A stretch of 64,000 nt of DNA from Lacimicrobium sp. SS2-24 (GTDB lineage Bacteria; Pseudomonadota; Gammaproteobacteria; Enterobacterales; Alteromonadaceae), in NCBI RefSeq assembly GCF_002201535.1, contig NZ_NIWW01000001.1:186001-250000 (forward strand), in the 5' to 3' direction. A program made the translations under genes and the position numbers. The notes under the pieces are model-generated. The model was given only the letters and a program-made list of their open reading frames with translations, was not told the DNA's origin and searched no databases. Below, piece after piece: positions 56,313 through 64,000 of the stretch (position 1 is its first letter; every line of letters starts with the position of its first letter).

Positions 56313-58207
56313 GTTTATTGCAGCTGAAAAACGCACAACTGGCTTTCGGCCATCATGCTTTATTGGATCACGTGGAGCTTGTCATCCAGCCTCAGGAGAG
56401 GGTGTGTCTGGTAGGAAGAAACGGGTGTGGCAAGTCGACACTGTTGAAAGTGATAGAGGGCAGCCTGCAACTTGATGATGGTCAACGTATTACCGCAGCA
56501 GAAACTGTCATAGCCCGACTCGAACAGGATCCCCCGCAGTCTCTGCAACAAAGCATCTTTGATTATGTGGCAGAAGGGCTGGCTGAATCGGGCGAGTTAC
56601 TCAAGGCCTGGTTTGCCATCACCGCTAAAGTGGCCAATGAGCCCACTGAGCAAAATCTTAAACGCATGGAGAGCCTGCAGACGGAGCTGGACCATTTGAA
56701 CGCGTGGCAGTTTGAACAGCGTATCACACAGGTCCTGACGCAACTGGAACTGGACGGTGAACAATCGTTGTCGTCCCTGTCGGGTGGCTGGCGACGCAAA
56801 GCCGCACTGGCCCGGGCACTGGTAACGGCACCAGATATTTTACTGCTTGATGAGCCGACCAACCACCTTGATGTACAAAGTATTCAGTGGCTGGAAAAAG
56901 TGCTGGCAGAATTCAACGGTACCGTGGTGTTTGTAAGCCATGACCGGGCATTTATTCGCAATATTGCAAGTCGCATCGTGGATTTGGATCGCGGGCAGCT
57001 GACAAGCTACCCGGGGAACTACCAGCAGTATTTAGATAAAAAAGCGGCGGATCTGGCTGTTGAGCAAAGTCACAATGCCCTGTTTGATAAAAAACTCTCG
57101 GAAGAGGAGCGTTGGATCCGTCAGGGAATCAAAGCTCGGCGTACACGCAATGAAGGGCGGGTCAGGGCACTTAAGGCCCTGCGTCAGGAGCGCGCGCAAC
57201 GACGTCAGGTACAAGGTACCGCCAAGGTAAGTCTGGCCGATAGTCAGTCATCCGGGAAGCTGGTCTTTGAAGCGAGTGACTTGCGTTATCATATCGAGGG
57301 CAAGCCCATTGTAGAAAACCTTGATTTCACGCTCATCAGAGGTGATAAGTTGGCGCTAATTGGGGCCAACGGTTGTGGTAAGAGTACGCTAATCAGGTTG
57401 TTATTGGGACAATTACAGCCGGATTCTGGTAGTGTCCGCCAGGGTACTAATATTGAGCTGGCTTACTTCGACCAGCACCGAATAGCATTGGATCAGAATG
57501 CCAGCGTAGTAGATGCTGTTGCTGAGGGGAAAAAAGAGCTGACCATAAATGGTCGTACCCGTCATGTGATCAGTTATCTACAGGATTATCTGTTTGCACC
57601 CGATCGGGTTCAGGCTCCGGTCAGTTCACTCTCAGGGGGTGAACGAAATCGCCTGCTGCTGGCTAAGTTACTGGCCAAGCCCAGTAATCTTTTGATTCTC
57701 GATGAACCGACCAATGATCTGGATGTAGAGACCCTTGAGCTCCTTGAGGAAACCCTGAGTCAGTACCCTGGCACCGTGATTTTGGTCAGTCATGACCGGG
57801 AATTTGTCGATAATGTGGTCACCTCCAGCCTGTATTTTGAAGGTGAGGGCAAGGTTCGTGAGTTTGTTGGTGGCTATACGGAGATAAAACAGTGGTACGG
57901 GCAACAAAATAATACCGTACGAACGGAAACTAATCGCAAAGCGCAAAGTCCAACGGCCAGAACTGCGCCGGCCAAGGGGCAGAAGCTTTCGTACAAATTT
58001 CAGCTTGAGCTTGAACAGTTGCCACAGAAGATAGAACAACTTGAGCAACAGATTGAGACATGGGAAAAGCAAATTAATGACCCGGATTTTTTTAATCAGG
58101 ATCCGGAACAAACCTCCAGCCAGCTGGAAAAGCTTGCTAAAGCGCATAAAGAACTTGAGCAAGCCTATGACAGATGGGAAGAATTAGATAGCATGTCACA
58201 GGCCTGA
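56309..58207 (+). CDS. uup: ABC-F ATPase Uup
   Basis: 632 residues from a TTG that overlaps the glutaredoxin stop. Two ATP-binding cassettes: Walker A GRNGCGKST and GANGCGKST, signatures LSGGWRRK and LSGGERNR, Walker B LLLDEPTNHLD and LILDEPTNDLD. There is no membrane domain. The C-terminal 90 residues are a Gln/Glu/Lys coiled coil, the DNA- and ribosome-binding part of Uup. ABC-F proteins act on ribosomes; Uup also affects precise transposon excision. Confidence 0.95.
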   Translation: MSLLQLKNAQLAFGHHALLDHVELVIQPQERVCLVGRNGCGKSTLLKVIEGSLQLDDGQRITAAETVIARLEQDPPQSLQQSIFDYVAEGLAESGELLKAWFAITAKVANEPTEQNLKRMESLQTELDHLNAWQFEQRITQVLTQLELDGEQSLSSLSGGWRRKAALARALVTAPDILLLDEPTNHLDVQSIQWLEKVLAEFNGTVVFVSHDRAFIRNIASRIVDLDRGQLTSYPGNYQQYLDKKAADLAVEQSHNALFDKKLSEEERWIRQGIKARRTRNEGRVRALKALRQERAQRRQVQGTAKVSLADSQSSGKLVFEASDLRYHIEGKPIVENLDFTLIRGDKLALIGANGCGKSTLIRLLLGQLQPDSGSVRQGTNIELAYFDQHRIALDQNASVVDAVAEGKKELTINGRTRHVISYLQDYLFAPDRVQAPVSSLSGGERNRLLLAKLLAKPSNLLILDEPTNDLDVETLELLEETLSQYPGTVILVSHDREFVDNVVTSSLYFEGEGKVREFVGGYTEIKQWYGQQNNTVRTETNRKAQSPTARTAPAKGQKLSYKFQLELEQLPQKIEQLEQQIETWEKQINDPDFFNQDPEQTSSQLEKLAKAHKELEQAYDRWEELDSMSQA

Positions 58208-58251
58208 TGGCCCTGGAGACCAATAGTGCTTGCAGTAACACAGGATAACAG

Positions 58252-59967
58252 ATGATAAAAACAAGATTTTACCCCTTATCGACATTAGCACTGGCCTGTT
58301 TCAGTCTCGGCGCGAGTGCCGCCAGCTACGAGATAATCGAACTGGATGCAGCCTCCAAAGGGGTTGCCAGCTTCGCTGCTGCTGCCGGAGCACAGGGGCA
58401 GGCAGGCGTGCTGGTGCAAACACCGTTCAATCCGCCTATCGATGTCAGTTTACTGAATCTGGATGACAATGAAGCCCTGCGCACGCAATTGAATGATCCT
58501 GACGCGGTAGAGGCCGGGCAGATCAGTGAAGAAGATTTAGTCGTTATATACCGTTTTTTAATCGGCAGTGTGCCCAATAATCCCTTGTACCAAAAGTTGG
58601 GCAGCATACAAAGCTACCTGACTGACGCCAATGGCAGTGAAGAAGTGACAGGCTTTGATGTAACAGATGCCGATATAGGGGGGCTGAGTCGCAGTGTGGA
58701 TACCTTTGTTACCGATATCAATGGTACCGGTGACGTGGCCGGTTATGGCAGTGCACCTTTTACAAAGTATCCCTGGGTGAATGAGAATGACGAAGCCCTG
58801 ACCTATGTTGCCAGAGATTTTGAAACACGGGCGTTTGTGCAGATTAATGGACAAACCGTTCCGCTGGTGCCGGAAGATACCTCCCTGGGAGGATACAGTC
58901 GGGCCAATGCGCTGACCGACAATTACCTTGTTGCAGGCGAGATAAGCACCGAAGCCAATGAAATTCTGCTGGATGCACTGGATAATTGTAATGACGAAGA
59001 TACTCGGGGCGATGTTCCCATCGAGGTCTGTTTTAACAATATCGCCAATGGACTGGAGTCTAACTATAGCCGCACCTTAGATCGCTTCTACCAGATACGC
59101 GCCAGTGTCTGGCAACTGGATGCCAGCGGCAGCATTGTAGATCAGACTCAGTACGGTATCAGCTATCAGCCGGAAGAAGATGATACGGGCGTCTATGCCA
59201 GCCGCGCCGCTGACGTTAATGAACAGGGCATTGCGGTAGGGCAAAGCAGCCATCTCAACCCGTTCCGTGATTCTGTGGTAAGAAATTATGCGGCGGTCTT
59301 TGCTGATGGTGAGGTAAAGGCATTTGCTGATCAGGAAGACTACTCTATTTCGACGTTAAACCGGTCTAATACCCTCAGTGCGGCAACTGCGATTAATAAT
59401 AACAACGTGGCCGTCGGCTATGCGGTGAAGACCATCAATGGTTTCGATCGTACGAAGTTTTTCACTTATGACATCGACAGTGAGGAGCTCGTGTTTCCGG
59501 ATGACTTTTTCCCCGGCTCTGCAAGTATAGCCAGAGACATTAACGATCAAGGGATGGTGGTCGGTGAAGGTGAAGTCGATACCGTGATCGGCGGTTCTAC
59601 CCGACGTCGCCACGCCTTTTTGTACGACCTGAATGATCAGAGTTTTACCGATTTAAACGATGTGGTGGCATGTGACTCGCCTTACACTCTGGTACAGGCC
59701 CACAGTATTAATGAACGCGGTGAAATCGTCGCTGTGGCCACTGTGAGCGGCGTACGCAAAGACATTACCGGCGAGCCTGTTCTGGATGATGCCGGAAATC
59801 AAATTGCTGAGGAAACGGTCGTCACGGTTAAGCTTGCTCCTATTCCGGGTGGTTCAGTGGAGGAATGTGATAACGCAGAAGATAAGCAGGAACGCCAAGG
59901 AGCCGGAATCAGCTGGTTATTACTTCCTTTAATGCTGCTGGGCTTCAGACGGTTTTTATCCCGCTAG
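58252..59967 (+). CDS. DUF3466 family secreted protein with sorting-type C-terminus
   Basis: 571 residues with a signal peptide (about 1-23, ASAASYE). The body repeats a short pattern of the type xDINxxGxVVGxG (TDINGTGDVAGYG, DINDQGMVVGEGE, SINERGEIVAVA), as in HAF/DUF3466 beta-propeller-like proteins. The end, GAGISWLLLPLMLLGFRRFLSR, is a glycine, hydrophobic and basic tail like GlyGly-CTERM. Gene pairs with uup in other Alteromonadales and Vibrio. Function unknown. Confidence 0.82.
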   Translation: MIKTRFYPLSTLALACFSLGASAASYEIIELDAASKGVASFAAAAGAQGQAGVLVQTPFNPPIDVSLLNLDDNEALRTQLNDPDAVEAGQISEEDLVVIYRFLIGSVPNNPLYQKLGSIQSYLTDANGSEEVTGFDVTDADIGGLSRSVDTFVTDINGTGDVAGYGSAPFTKYPWVNENDEALTYVARDFETRAFVQINGQTVPLVPEDTSLGGYSRANALTDNYLVAGEISTEANEILLDALDNCNDEDTRGDVPIEVCFNNIANGLESNYSRTLDRFYQIRASVWQLDASGSIVDQTQYGISYQPEEDDTGVYASRAADVNEQGIAVGQSSHLNPFRDSVVRNYAAVFADGEVKAFADQEDYSISTLNRSNTLSAATAINNNNVAVGYAVKTINGFDRTKFFTYDIDSEELVFPDDFFPGSASIARDINDQGMVVGEGEVDTVIGGSTRRRHAFLYDLNDQSFTDLNDVVACDSPYTLVQAHSINERGEIVAVATVSGVRKDITGEPVLDDAGNQIAEETVVTVKLAPIPGGSVEECDNAEDKQERQGAGISWLLLPLMLLGFRRFLSR

Positions 59968-60280
59968 GTGTGTCACCCTGGTTGGGCTGTTCAATCTGAT
60001 TGACAGCTGTCACTACCCTCCAAGAAAAAAGCCCCTGTTTTCAGGGGCTTTTTCTTTTTCCTGGAGTTATCCAATTGATTTAAAATCATATTCCATAAAG
60101 CGCGTTTTATGACAAATTTATTACAAAATAATGTAAGGAAAATGTCAGAACAATTCAGTGACTTAATAAAAGTCAATCACTACCTGTAAACGACTGCATT
60201 GAACCATTTGTTGAGATCCTCTATCACATATATGTGGTCGCAACGATCACACCATTAAACTCTACGGATGAGGTATCTAA
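59968..60280. other. 313-bp region between DUF3466 and rmf
   Basis: A strong terminator (60025-60058) is followed by AT-rich DNA leading to rmf. A perfect 12-bp palindrome CACATATATGTG lies at 60225-60236, 45 bp before the rmf ATG. The 61-codon minus-strand frame over the terminator is not credible. Confidence 0.6.
60025..60058 (+). terminator. Rho-independent terminator after DUF3466
   Basis: Perfect 7-bp stem GCCCCTG / CAGGGGC with loop TTTT, a T run after it and an A run before it, so it may work in both directions. Confidence 0.92.
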
Positions 60281-60457
60281 ATGAAAAGACAGAAAAGAGA
60301 TAAACTTTCCCGTGCTCATGCTAAAGGCTATCAGGCCGGCATATCTGGTCGTTCAAAAGACATTTGCCCATATCAGACAATGGATAGCCGTTCTCAGTGG
60401 TTAGGTGGGTGGCGAGCCGCCCAGGAAGATCGAAGTATTGGGTTAGTGAATCGCTAG
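60281..60457 (+). CDS. rmf: Ribosome modulation factor Rmf
   Basis: 58 residues (E. coli 55). The translation starts MKRQKRDKLSRAHAKGYQAG and continues with CPYQ, WLGGWRAAQEDR, all matching Rmf closely. GAGGT precedes the ATG. Rmf dimerises 70S ribosomes into inactive 100S particles in stationary phase. Its place immediately before fabA and after the uup region matches E. coli. It is short enough to be missed by automatic length cut-offs. Confidence 0.95.
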   Translation: MKRQKRDKLSRAHAKGYQAGISGRSKDICPYQTMDSRSQWLGGWRAAQEDRSIGLVNR

Positions 60458-60473
60458 TCCGTCATCTCGTACG

Positions 60474-60500
60474 AAAAAAAAGCCCCCACGGGGCTTTTTT
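60474..60500. terminator. Bidirectional terminator between rmf and fabA
   Basis: Stem AGCCCC / GGGGCT with loop CAC, preceded by eight A and followed by six T, placed between two convergent genes. Confidence 0.9.
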
Positions 60501-60526
60501 AATGTCTGTTAGCGGCATATCCTGCC

Positions 60527-61045
60527 TCAGAAATTACTGGTGTCCTGGAACAGTCCTACCTTGAGGTCTTTTGCCTCATAGATTTTTCTGCCGTCGACTT
60601 CAACAATTCCATCAGCCATTCCCATAAACAGCTTGCGCTTAATCACACGCTTCATGTGAATTTTATAGGTGACTTTTTTAGCGGTTGGTAGAATCTGGCC
60701 CGTGAATTTCACTTCACCCACCCCTAAAGCACGTCCTTTTCCAGGACCTTCGCACCAGCCCAGGAAAAAACCAACCAATTGCCACATTGCATCCAACCCC
60801 AAACAACCGGGCATGACGGGATCACCGGGGAAATGGCAGTCGAAGAACCACAAATCCGGTGAAATATCCAACTCAGCCACGATATGACCTTTGTCGTAAT
60901 CGCCACCTTGCTCTGAAATGGTGACGATTCTGTCCATCATTAACATATTGGGCGCGGGGAGCTGACTGTTGCCTGGACCGAATAATTCACCGCGGCTACA
61001 GGCCAACAAATCTTCCCGGGAAAAGCTAGATTGTTTGAGTGTCAT
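60527..61045 (-). CDS. fabA: 3-hydroxydecanoyl-ACP dehydratase/isomerase FabA
   Basis: 172 residues, the E. coli length. The hot-dog active site is [11 protein letters not shown] with His71, and Asp85 in LGLDAMWQL. It dehydrates 3-hydroxydecanoyl-ACP and isomerises the double bond to start unsaturated fatty acid synthesis. A FabR-like palindrome lies 40 bp upstream. Convergent with rmf. Confidence 0.97.
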   Translation of the reverse strand: MTLKQSSFSREDLLACSRGELFGPGNSQLPAPNMLMMDRIVTISEQGGDYDKGHIVAELDISPDLWFFDCHFPGDPVMPGCLGLDAMWQLVGFFLGWCEGPGKGRALGVGEVKFTGQILPTAKKVTYKIHMKRVIKRKLFMGMADGIVEVDGRKIYEAKDLKVGLFQDTSNF

Positions 61046-61084
61046 ATTTCACTTATGGTTGAGGATGATTGAGCGCCTTAATTT

Positions 61085-61102
61085 AGCGAACACTCGTGCG
61101 CC
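61085..61102. promoter_or_regulatory. FabR-like operator upstream of fabA
   Basis: AGCGAACACTCGTGCGCC reads on the other strand as GGCGCACGAGTGTTCGCT, close to the GCGnACA..TGTTCGCT palindrome that FabR binds before fabA and fabB in enterobacteria. It lies 40-57 bp upstream of the fabA ATG, consistent with promoter overlap. Confidence 0.45.
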
Positions 61103-61213
61103 AAACAACTCTGAACAGTGATATTTTTTTGTTCAGTATCAACAGAATAAAACACCAAGTCCGGTGAGAGTGATAATATTCACGCAAACACAGGCAAAGA
61201 TGTTCGGTCTCAG

Positions 61214-61459
61214 ATGAAAAACACCAATGTGAATGCAGAAAAACAACGACGCTTCCGTGAAAGGCAAAAGGAAAAGGGACGTAAAGAAGTCCGGGGCTAT
61301 GTGAACCCTAAAGCGATGCAGTGCTATCAGGAATTGGCCGAAAAAAGCGGCTGGACAGACAGTGAACTACTTAGCAATGCGTTACGCGTAACCTATGCCG
61401 CCTACCGCTGCGGACAAATTAAGCTGTTAAATGAATGGCTTAAAAAGCACGACTACTAA
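61214..61459 (+). CDS. Small ribbon-helix-helix-like protein, unknown function
   Basis: 81 residues. A very basic N-terminus (EKQRRFRERQKEKGRKEV) leads into a short strand (VRGYVN) and two helices (PKAMQCYQELAEKSG and TDSELLSNALRVTYAAYRC), the layout of ribbon-helix-helix DNA-binding proteins, though no specific family is recognised. RBS weak. It lies divergent from fabA and could regulate itself or fabA, which is inference only. Confidence 0.65.
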   Translation: MKNTNVNAEKQRRFRERQKEKGRKEVRGYVNPKAMQCYQELAEKSGWTDSELLSNALRVTYAAYRCGQIKLLNEWLKKHDY

Positions 61460-61483
61460 TAGGTAACAGCAGGATGGCTATGA

Positions 61484-63034
61484 TTACGCCTGAGTGGCAG
61501 AAGGTTCTTGCTCATGCGCTTCAAACTCACTCATGCTCCTACTGACTTCTCGCAGTCGACGCACAAAGCGCAAGCCATTGCTCAGCCCGTTAAGGCACTG
61601 CTCTAAGCGGGTCAAATCTAATTTTTTCTCGACACTGGTACGTATCATTGTCAGCCTGAGTTGCTGATACTCCTGATTCAGTTGCTGCCAGACTGACTCA
61701 TCCTGTTCCCCTGTATCCTGAACCACATGCTGGAGTTTCTCTAACCACTGCGTGACCGCGGGAAGATAAGCATAGATTTGTGGATCGTCATGATATGTTG
61801 TTGAAAATTCTGTGTAGGACTGTATGGCTGTAGACAATCCATGCAGGGTAGCCAGTGCGGTTTCGAACTCTGCACTCTGTGCCTCAGTGAGCGTATTGCG
61901 ACTGGCTTTTCCGACGAACTCTTTTGCCAGCTTTATCTTCAGGGATGCTTCGTTAATAGTGCTCAGCGAAGCGGGGGTAATGACGCCAAAAGATTTCACA
62001 TGATCATGGAGGTGTCGGGTTTGTTTGTATAAGGCGTTAAGCGCAAGTTCCGGTACCGATGCGATATTGCTGTCCAGTTCACTATGACGATATTTGTTGC
62101 TCCTGAAACAGGTTAACAACCATTTTGATAGCAATGGCTCAATGGGTAGCATCAGCAATACGCCCAAAACATTAAAACCGCTATGGAAAATTGCCAGCAT
62201 GAGCGGCAGAGACGCTGAATCCGCATCGATATGATTTCGTACCAGCCACAATAAGAGTGGCAGAATAAGCAGTGCGACAGCGCCCGTTAACAGGTTAAAC
62301 AGAATGTGTGCCAGTACCAGTCGTTTTGCGCTACTGGAAGCGCCAAATGCAGAAATGACAGCTGTAGACGTGGTGCCGACATTCGCCCCTATGACGGCCG
62401 CAGCAGCCATGTCCAGCTGTGCCATGCCGGTGGCACTGGCGGTTAAAATGATCGCCAGAGATGCACTGGAAGACTGAGTTAAAATGGTTAAAACAATGCC
62501 AAGGAATAGTCCCATTAACACCGGGCTGCTTATGACAGTACTGAGGTTTTCCGGTCCTATATGAATGCCAGAGAAACTTTGCTGCAGTGAGGCGATGCCC
62601 ATGAACAGCAACCCAAAACCCGCCAGGGCCATACCCAGCGACTGGCCTCTGACCCTTGGCGAAAACACTTTTAGCAGGGCACCTACGCCAATCAGGGGGA
62701 GGGTAATGGCGCTGATATCCAGTTTAAAACCCACCAGGGTCACCAGCCAGGCCGTTAGGGTGGTTCCTACGTTACTGCCGAAGATGACCCAGACCGACTG
62801 AGAGAAGGTCATCAATCCCGCATTGATAAAACCGATGGTGGCGACCGTCACCGCACTGGATGATTGCACGATGCCGGTTACCAGTACGCCGGCTAAAAAT
62901 CCTTTGCGCCGGTTAGAGATCCATTTTCCCAGAAGGTGCTCAAGGGCCTTACCGCCCGCCACTTTGAGCCCTTCTGTCATCAGCCACATGCCCAACAGAA
63001 AAAGGCCCAGGGCACCGAGTATTTGCATCCACAT
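61484..63034 (-). CDS. Na/Pi cotransporter family protein with PhoU-like C-terminus
   Basis: 516 residues. About 310 N-terminal residues form eight or more membrane segments with the two inverted-repeat motifs GIVQSSSAVTVATIG and ILTQSSSASLAIIL, the Na+ and phosphate site of the NptA/SLC34 fold. The C-terminal 190 residues are helical and PhoU-like. It should carry phosphate with Na+, by family either import or export. It follows the beta-CASP gene by 12 bp on the same strand. Confidence 0.92.
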   Translation of the reverse strand: MWMQILGALGLFLLGMWLMTEGLKVAGGKALEHLLGKWISNRRKGFLAGVLVTGIVQSSSAVTVATIGFINAGLMTFSQSVWVIFGSNVGTTLTAWLVTLVGFKLDISAITLPLIGVGALLKVFSPRVRGQSLGMALAGFGLLFMGIASLQQSFSGIHIGPENLSTVISSPVLMGLFLGIVLTILTQSSSASLAIILTASATGMAQLDMAAAAVIGANVGTTSTAVISAFGASSSAKRLVLAHILFNLLTGAVALLILPLLLWLVRNHIDADSASLPLMLAIFHSGFNVLGVLLMLPIEPLLSKWLLTCFRSNKYRHSELDSNIASVPELALNALYKQTRHLHDHVKSFGVITPASLSTINEASLKIKLAKEFVGKASRNTLTEAQSAEFETALATLHGLSTAIQSYTEFSTTYHDDPQIYAYLPAVTQWLEKLQHVVQDTGEQDESVWQQLNQEYQQLRLTMIRTSVEKKLDLTRLEQCLNGLSNGLRFVRRLREVSRSMSEFEAHEQEPSATQA

Positions 63035-63046
63035 GATATTGTCTCG

Positions 63047-64000
63047 TTAAAACACCAGACTATGGTTTCGTGCCGGAATGCTGACCCGCAGCTGTTGCTC
63101 TTTATACAGACGATCAGCAAGTGCCTGCTGAGCTTTTGGTTCGCCATGCACCAATACCACCTCGGGCACTGGTTTAAAGTGGCTAATCCACCGTACGAGT
63201 CCTGATTGGCCCGCGTGGGCAGAGAAACCGCCCAGTGTTTCGATTTGCGACTTGACTACATACTGCTCGCCGAAAAGCTTGATGTGTTTCGCGCCGTCTA
63301 CCAGTATTCTGCCCAGCGTTCCTCTGGCCTGGAAGCCGACGAATATGAGGGTGTTATGGGGATTCCAGATACGTTGTTTAAAGTGGTGGCGAATTCTTCC
63401 ACCGGTGCACATACCGCTTCCGGCGATAATAATGGCGCCATTTTTTATTTTATTGATGGCCATAGAATCTTCCGGTGTGACAGATAAAAACAGGTTAGGT
63501 AAAAAATCCTCCAGCGGCGCTTTGTGTGATGCATCAAGATGACGAGTGTCTTCTTTGGATAGCAACTCCAGCCACTTTTCATAGATTCTCGTCACCTCAA
63601 TTGCCATGGGGCTGTCGAGAAAAATCTGCCAGTTATCGAGCTTATTCTGTTGGCGCAAGCACCCCAGATGAAACAGAATTTCTTGTGTGCGGCCAACGGC
63701 AAAAGAGGGGATCATGACATTGCCGCCACGCTTCCAGGTTTCCTTGAGTATTTGCTCCAGTTGCACCAGTGTATCTTCTTCAGTGCGGTGCTCCCGGTCT
63801 CCATAGGTACTCTCCATCAGAACCAGATCCGCTTTGGTGGGAGAGCTGGGATCGTTCATCAACACCGCATCCCGTTTACCAAGATCACCGCTGAAGACCA
63901 GCGTCTTCTCTTTACCTCGCTCTGTAAAGGTCAGTTCAACAATTGAGGAACCCAGTATGTGCCCTGCATCATGCAGACGAAGCGTTACCGCAGCAGAACA
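63047..64000 (-). CDS. Metallo-beta-lactamase/beta-CASP RNase-like protein (N-terminus outside window)
   Basis: The frame is open to the right edge (317 residues seen), so the first part with the HxHxDH motif is missing. Visible beta-CASP signatures are DAGHILGSS, FSGDLGKRD, ESTYGDREH, the Walker-like IPSFAVGRTQE, GSGMCTGGRI, FQARGTLGR and GGFSAHAGQSG (motif C histidine). This is the RNA-type subfamily (CPSF73/RNase J relatives) rather than DNA-type. It likely acts as a ribonuclease. An internal ATG at 63865 is not the true start. Confidence 0.92.
   Translation of the reverse strand, partial: CSAAVTLRLHDAGHILGSSIVELTFTERGKEKTLVFSGDLGKRDAVLMNDPSSPTKADLVLMESTYGDREHRTEEDTLVQLEQILKETWKRGGNVMIPSFAVGRTQEILFHLGCLRQQNKLDNWQIFLDSPMAIEVTRIYEKWLELLSKEDTRHLDASHKAPLEDFLPNLFLSVTPEDSMAINKIKNGAIIIAGSGMCTGGRIRHHFKQRIWNPHNTLIFVGFQARGTLGRILVDGAKHIKLFGEQYVVKSQIETLGGFSAHAGQSGLVRWISHFKPVPEVVLVHGEPKAQQALADRLYKEQQLRVSIPARNHSLVF

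Noticed and set aside
59991-60176. 61-codon minus-strand frame between DUF3466 and rmf
   Set aside because: It crosses a strong terminator and has Lys-rich translation produced by the A/T runs.
60213-60251. Possible CRP site before rmf
   Set aside because: TCACA half-sites occur, but no TGTGA partner stands at the required 6-bp spacing.

Overview
This window looks like chromosomal DNA from a marine-type gammaproteobacterium of the order Alteromonadales (Alteromonadaceae-like; genus not determinable by reading alone). The gene order repeats several enterobacterial/alteromonad blocks: arsC/bepA/perM, gcvR-bcp//dapA-bamC-purC, msrC/proQ-prc, and pyrD-zapC-rlmL-(glutaredoxin)-uup-...-rmf//fabA. 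Mixed into these are genes typical of marine heterotrophs: a 180-kDa-class NAD-glutamate dehydrogenase, Na+-coupled NSS and NhaC transporters, a branched-chain keto acid dehydrogenase, a large secreted subtilase and a decaheme electron conduit. No tRNA, rRNA, CRISPR array, prophage or insertion sequence was recognised.

Layout. 1-8.5 kb: wrbA (cut by the window edge), arsC, a TlpA-like thioredoxin, bepA, a TusA-like protein with a PerM/AI-2E permease, bcp-gcvR, and dapA-bamC-purC closed by a clear terminator. 8.5-16.5 kb: a 1275-residue S8 protease with a GlyGly-CTERM-like tail, divergent from bkdA1-bkdA2-bkdB. 16.6-21.5 kb: a four-gene minus-strand operon encoding decaheme MtrA/DmsE, MtrB-type porin, a ferric-reductase-like flavohaem membrane protein and a cytochrome b5, with an FNR-like box upstream. 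21.7-27.6 kb: amidohydrolase, rlmJ, an unusual protein kinase, tesB, a gamma carbonic anhydrase, and a candidate small RNA. 27.6-39.8 kb: rsmF, a small lipoprotein, a SIMPL protein, msrC, a small acidic unknown, proQ, prc, NSS transporter, nhaC, pepN, DUF2835. 39.9-46.8 kb: DUF1302, DUF1329, YCF48-like and RND/MMPL genes, probably one envelope transport system. 47.3-60.5 kb: gdhB, pyrD, zapC, rlmL, glutaredoxin, uup, DUF3466, rmf. 60.5-64 kb: fabA, a small ribbon-helix-helix-like protein, a Na/Pi cotransporter and a beta-CASP metallo-beta-lactamase protein cut by the right edge.

The two most interesting systems are the MtrAB-type conduit that has an NAD(P)H/FAD/haem membrane reductase and a cytochrome b5 in place of a CymA-like quinol dehydrogenase and an MtrC-like surface cytochrome, and the DUF1302-DUF1329-YCF48-RND cluster preceded by a perfect 19-bp dyad. 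Secondary points are the orphan sRNA candidate at about 27.3 kb, paired dyads upstream of gdhB, an HGD/DWG-type kinase of unknown role, and a Bcp peroxiredoxin that has lost its resolving cysteine.
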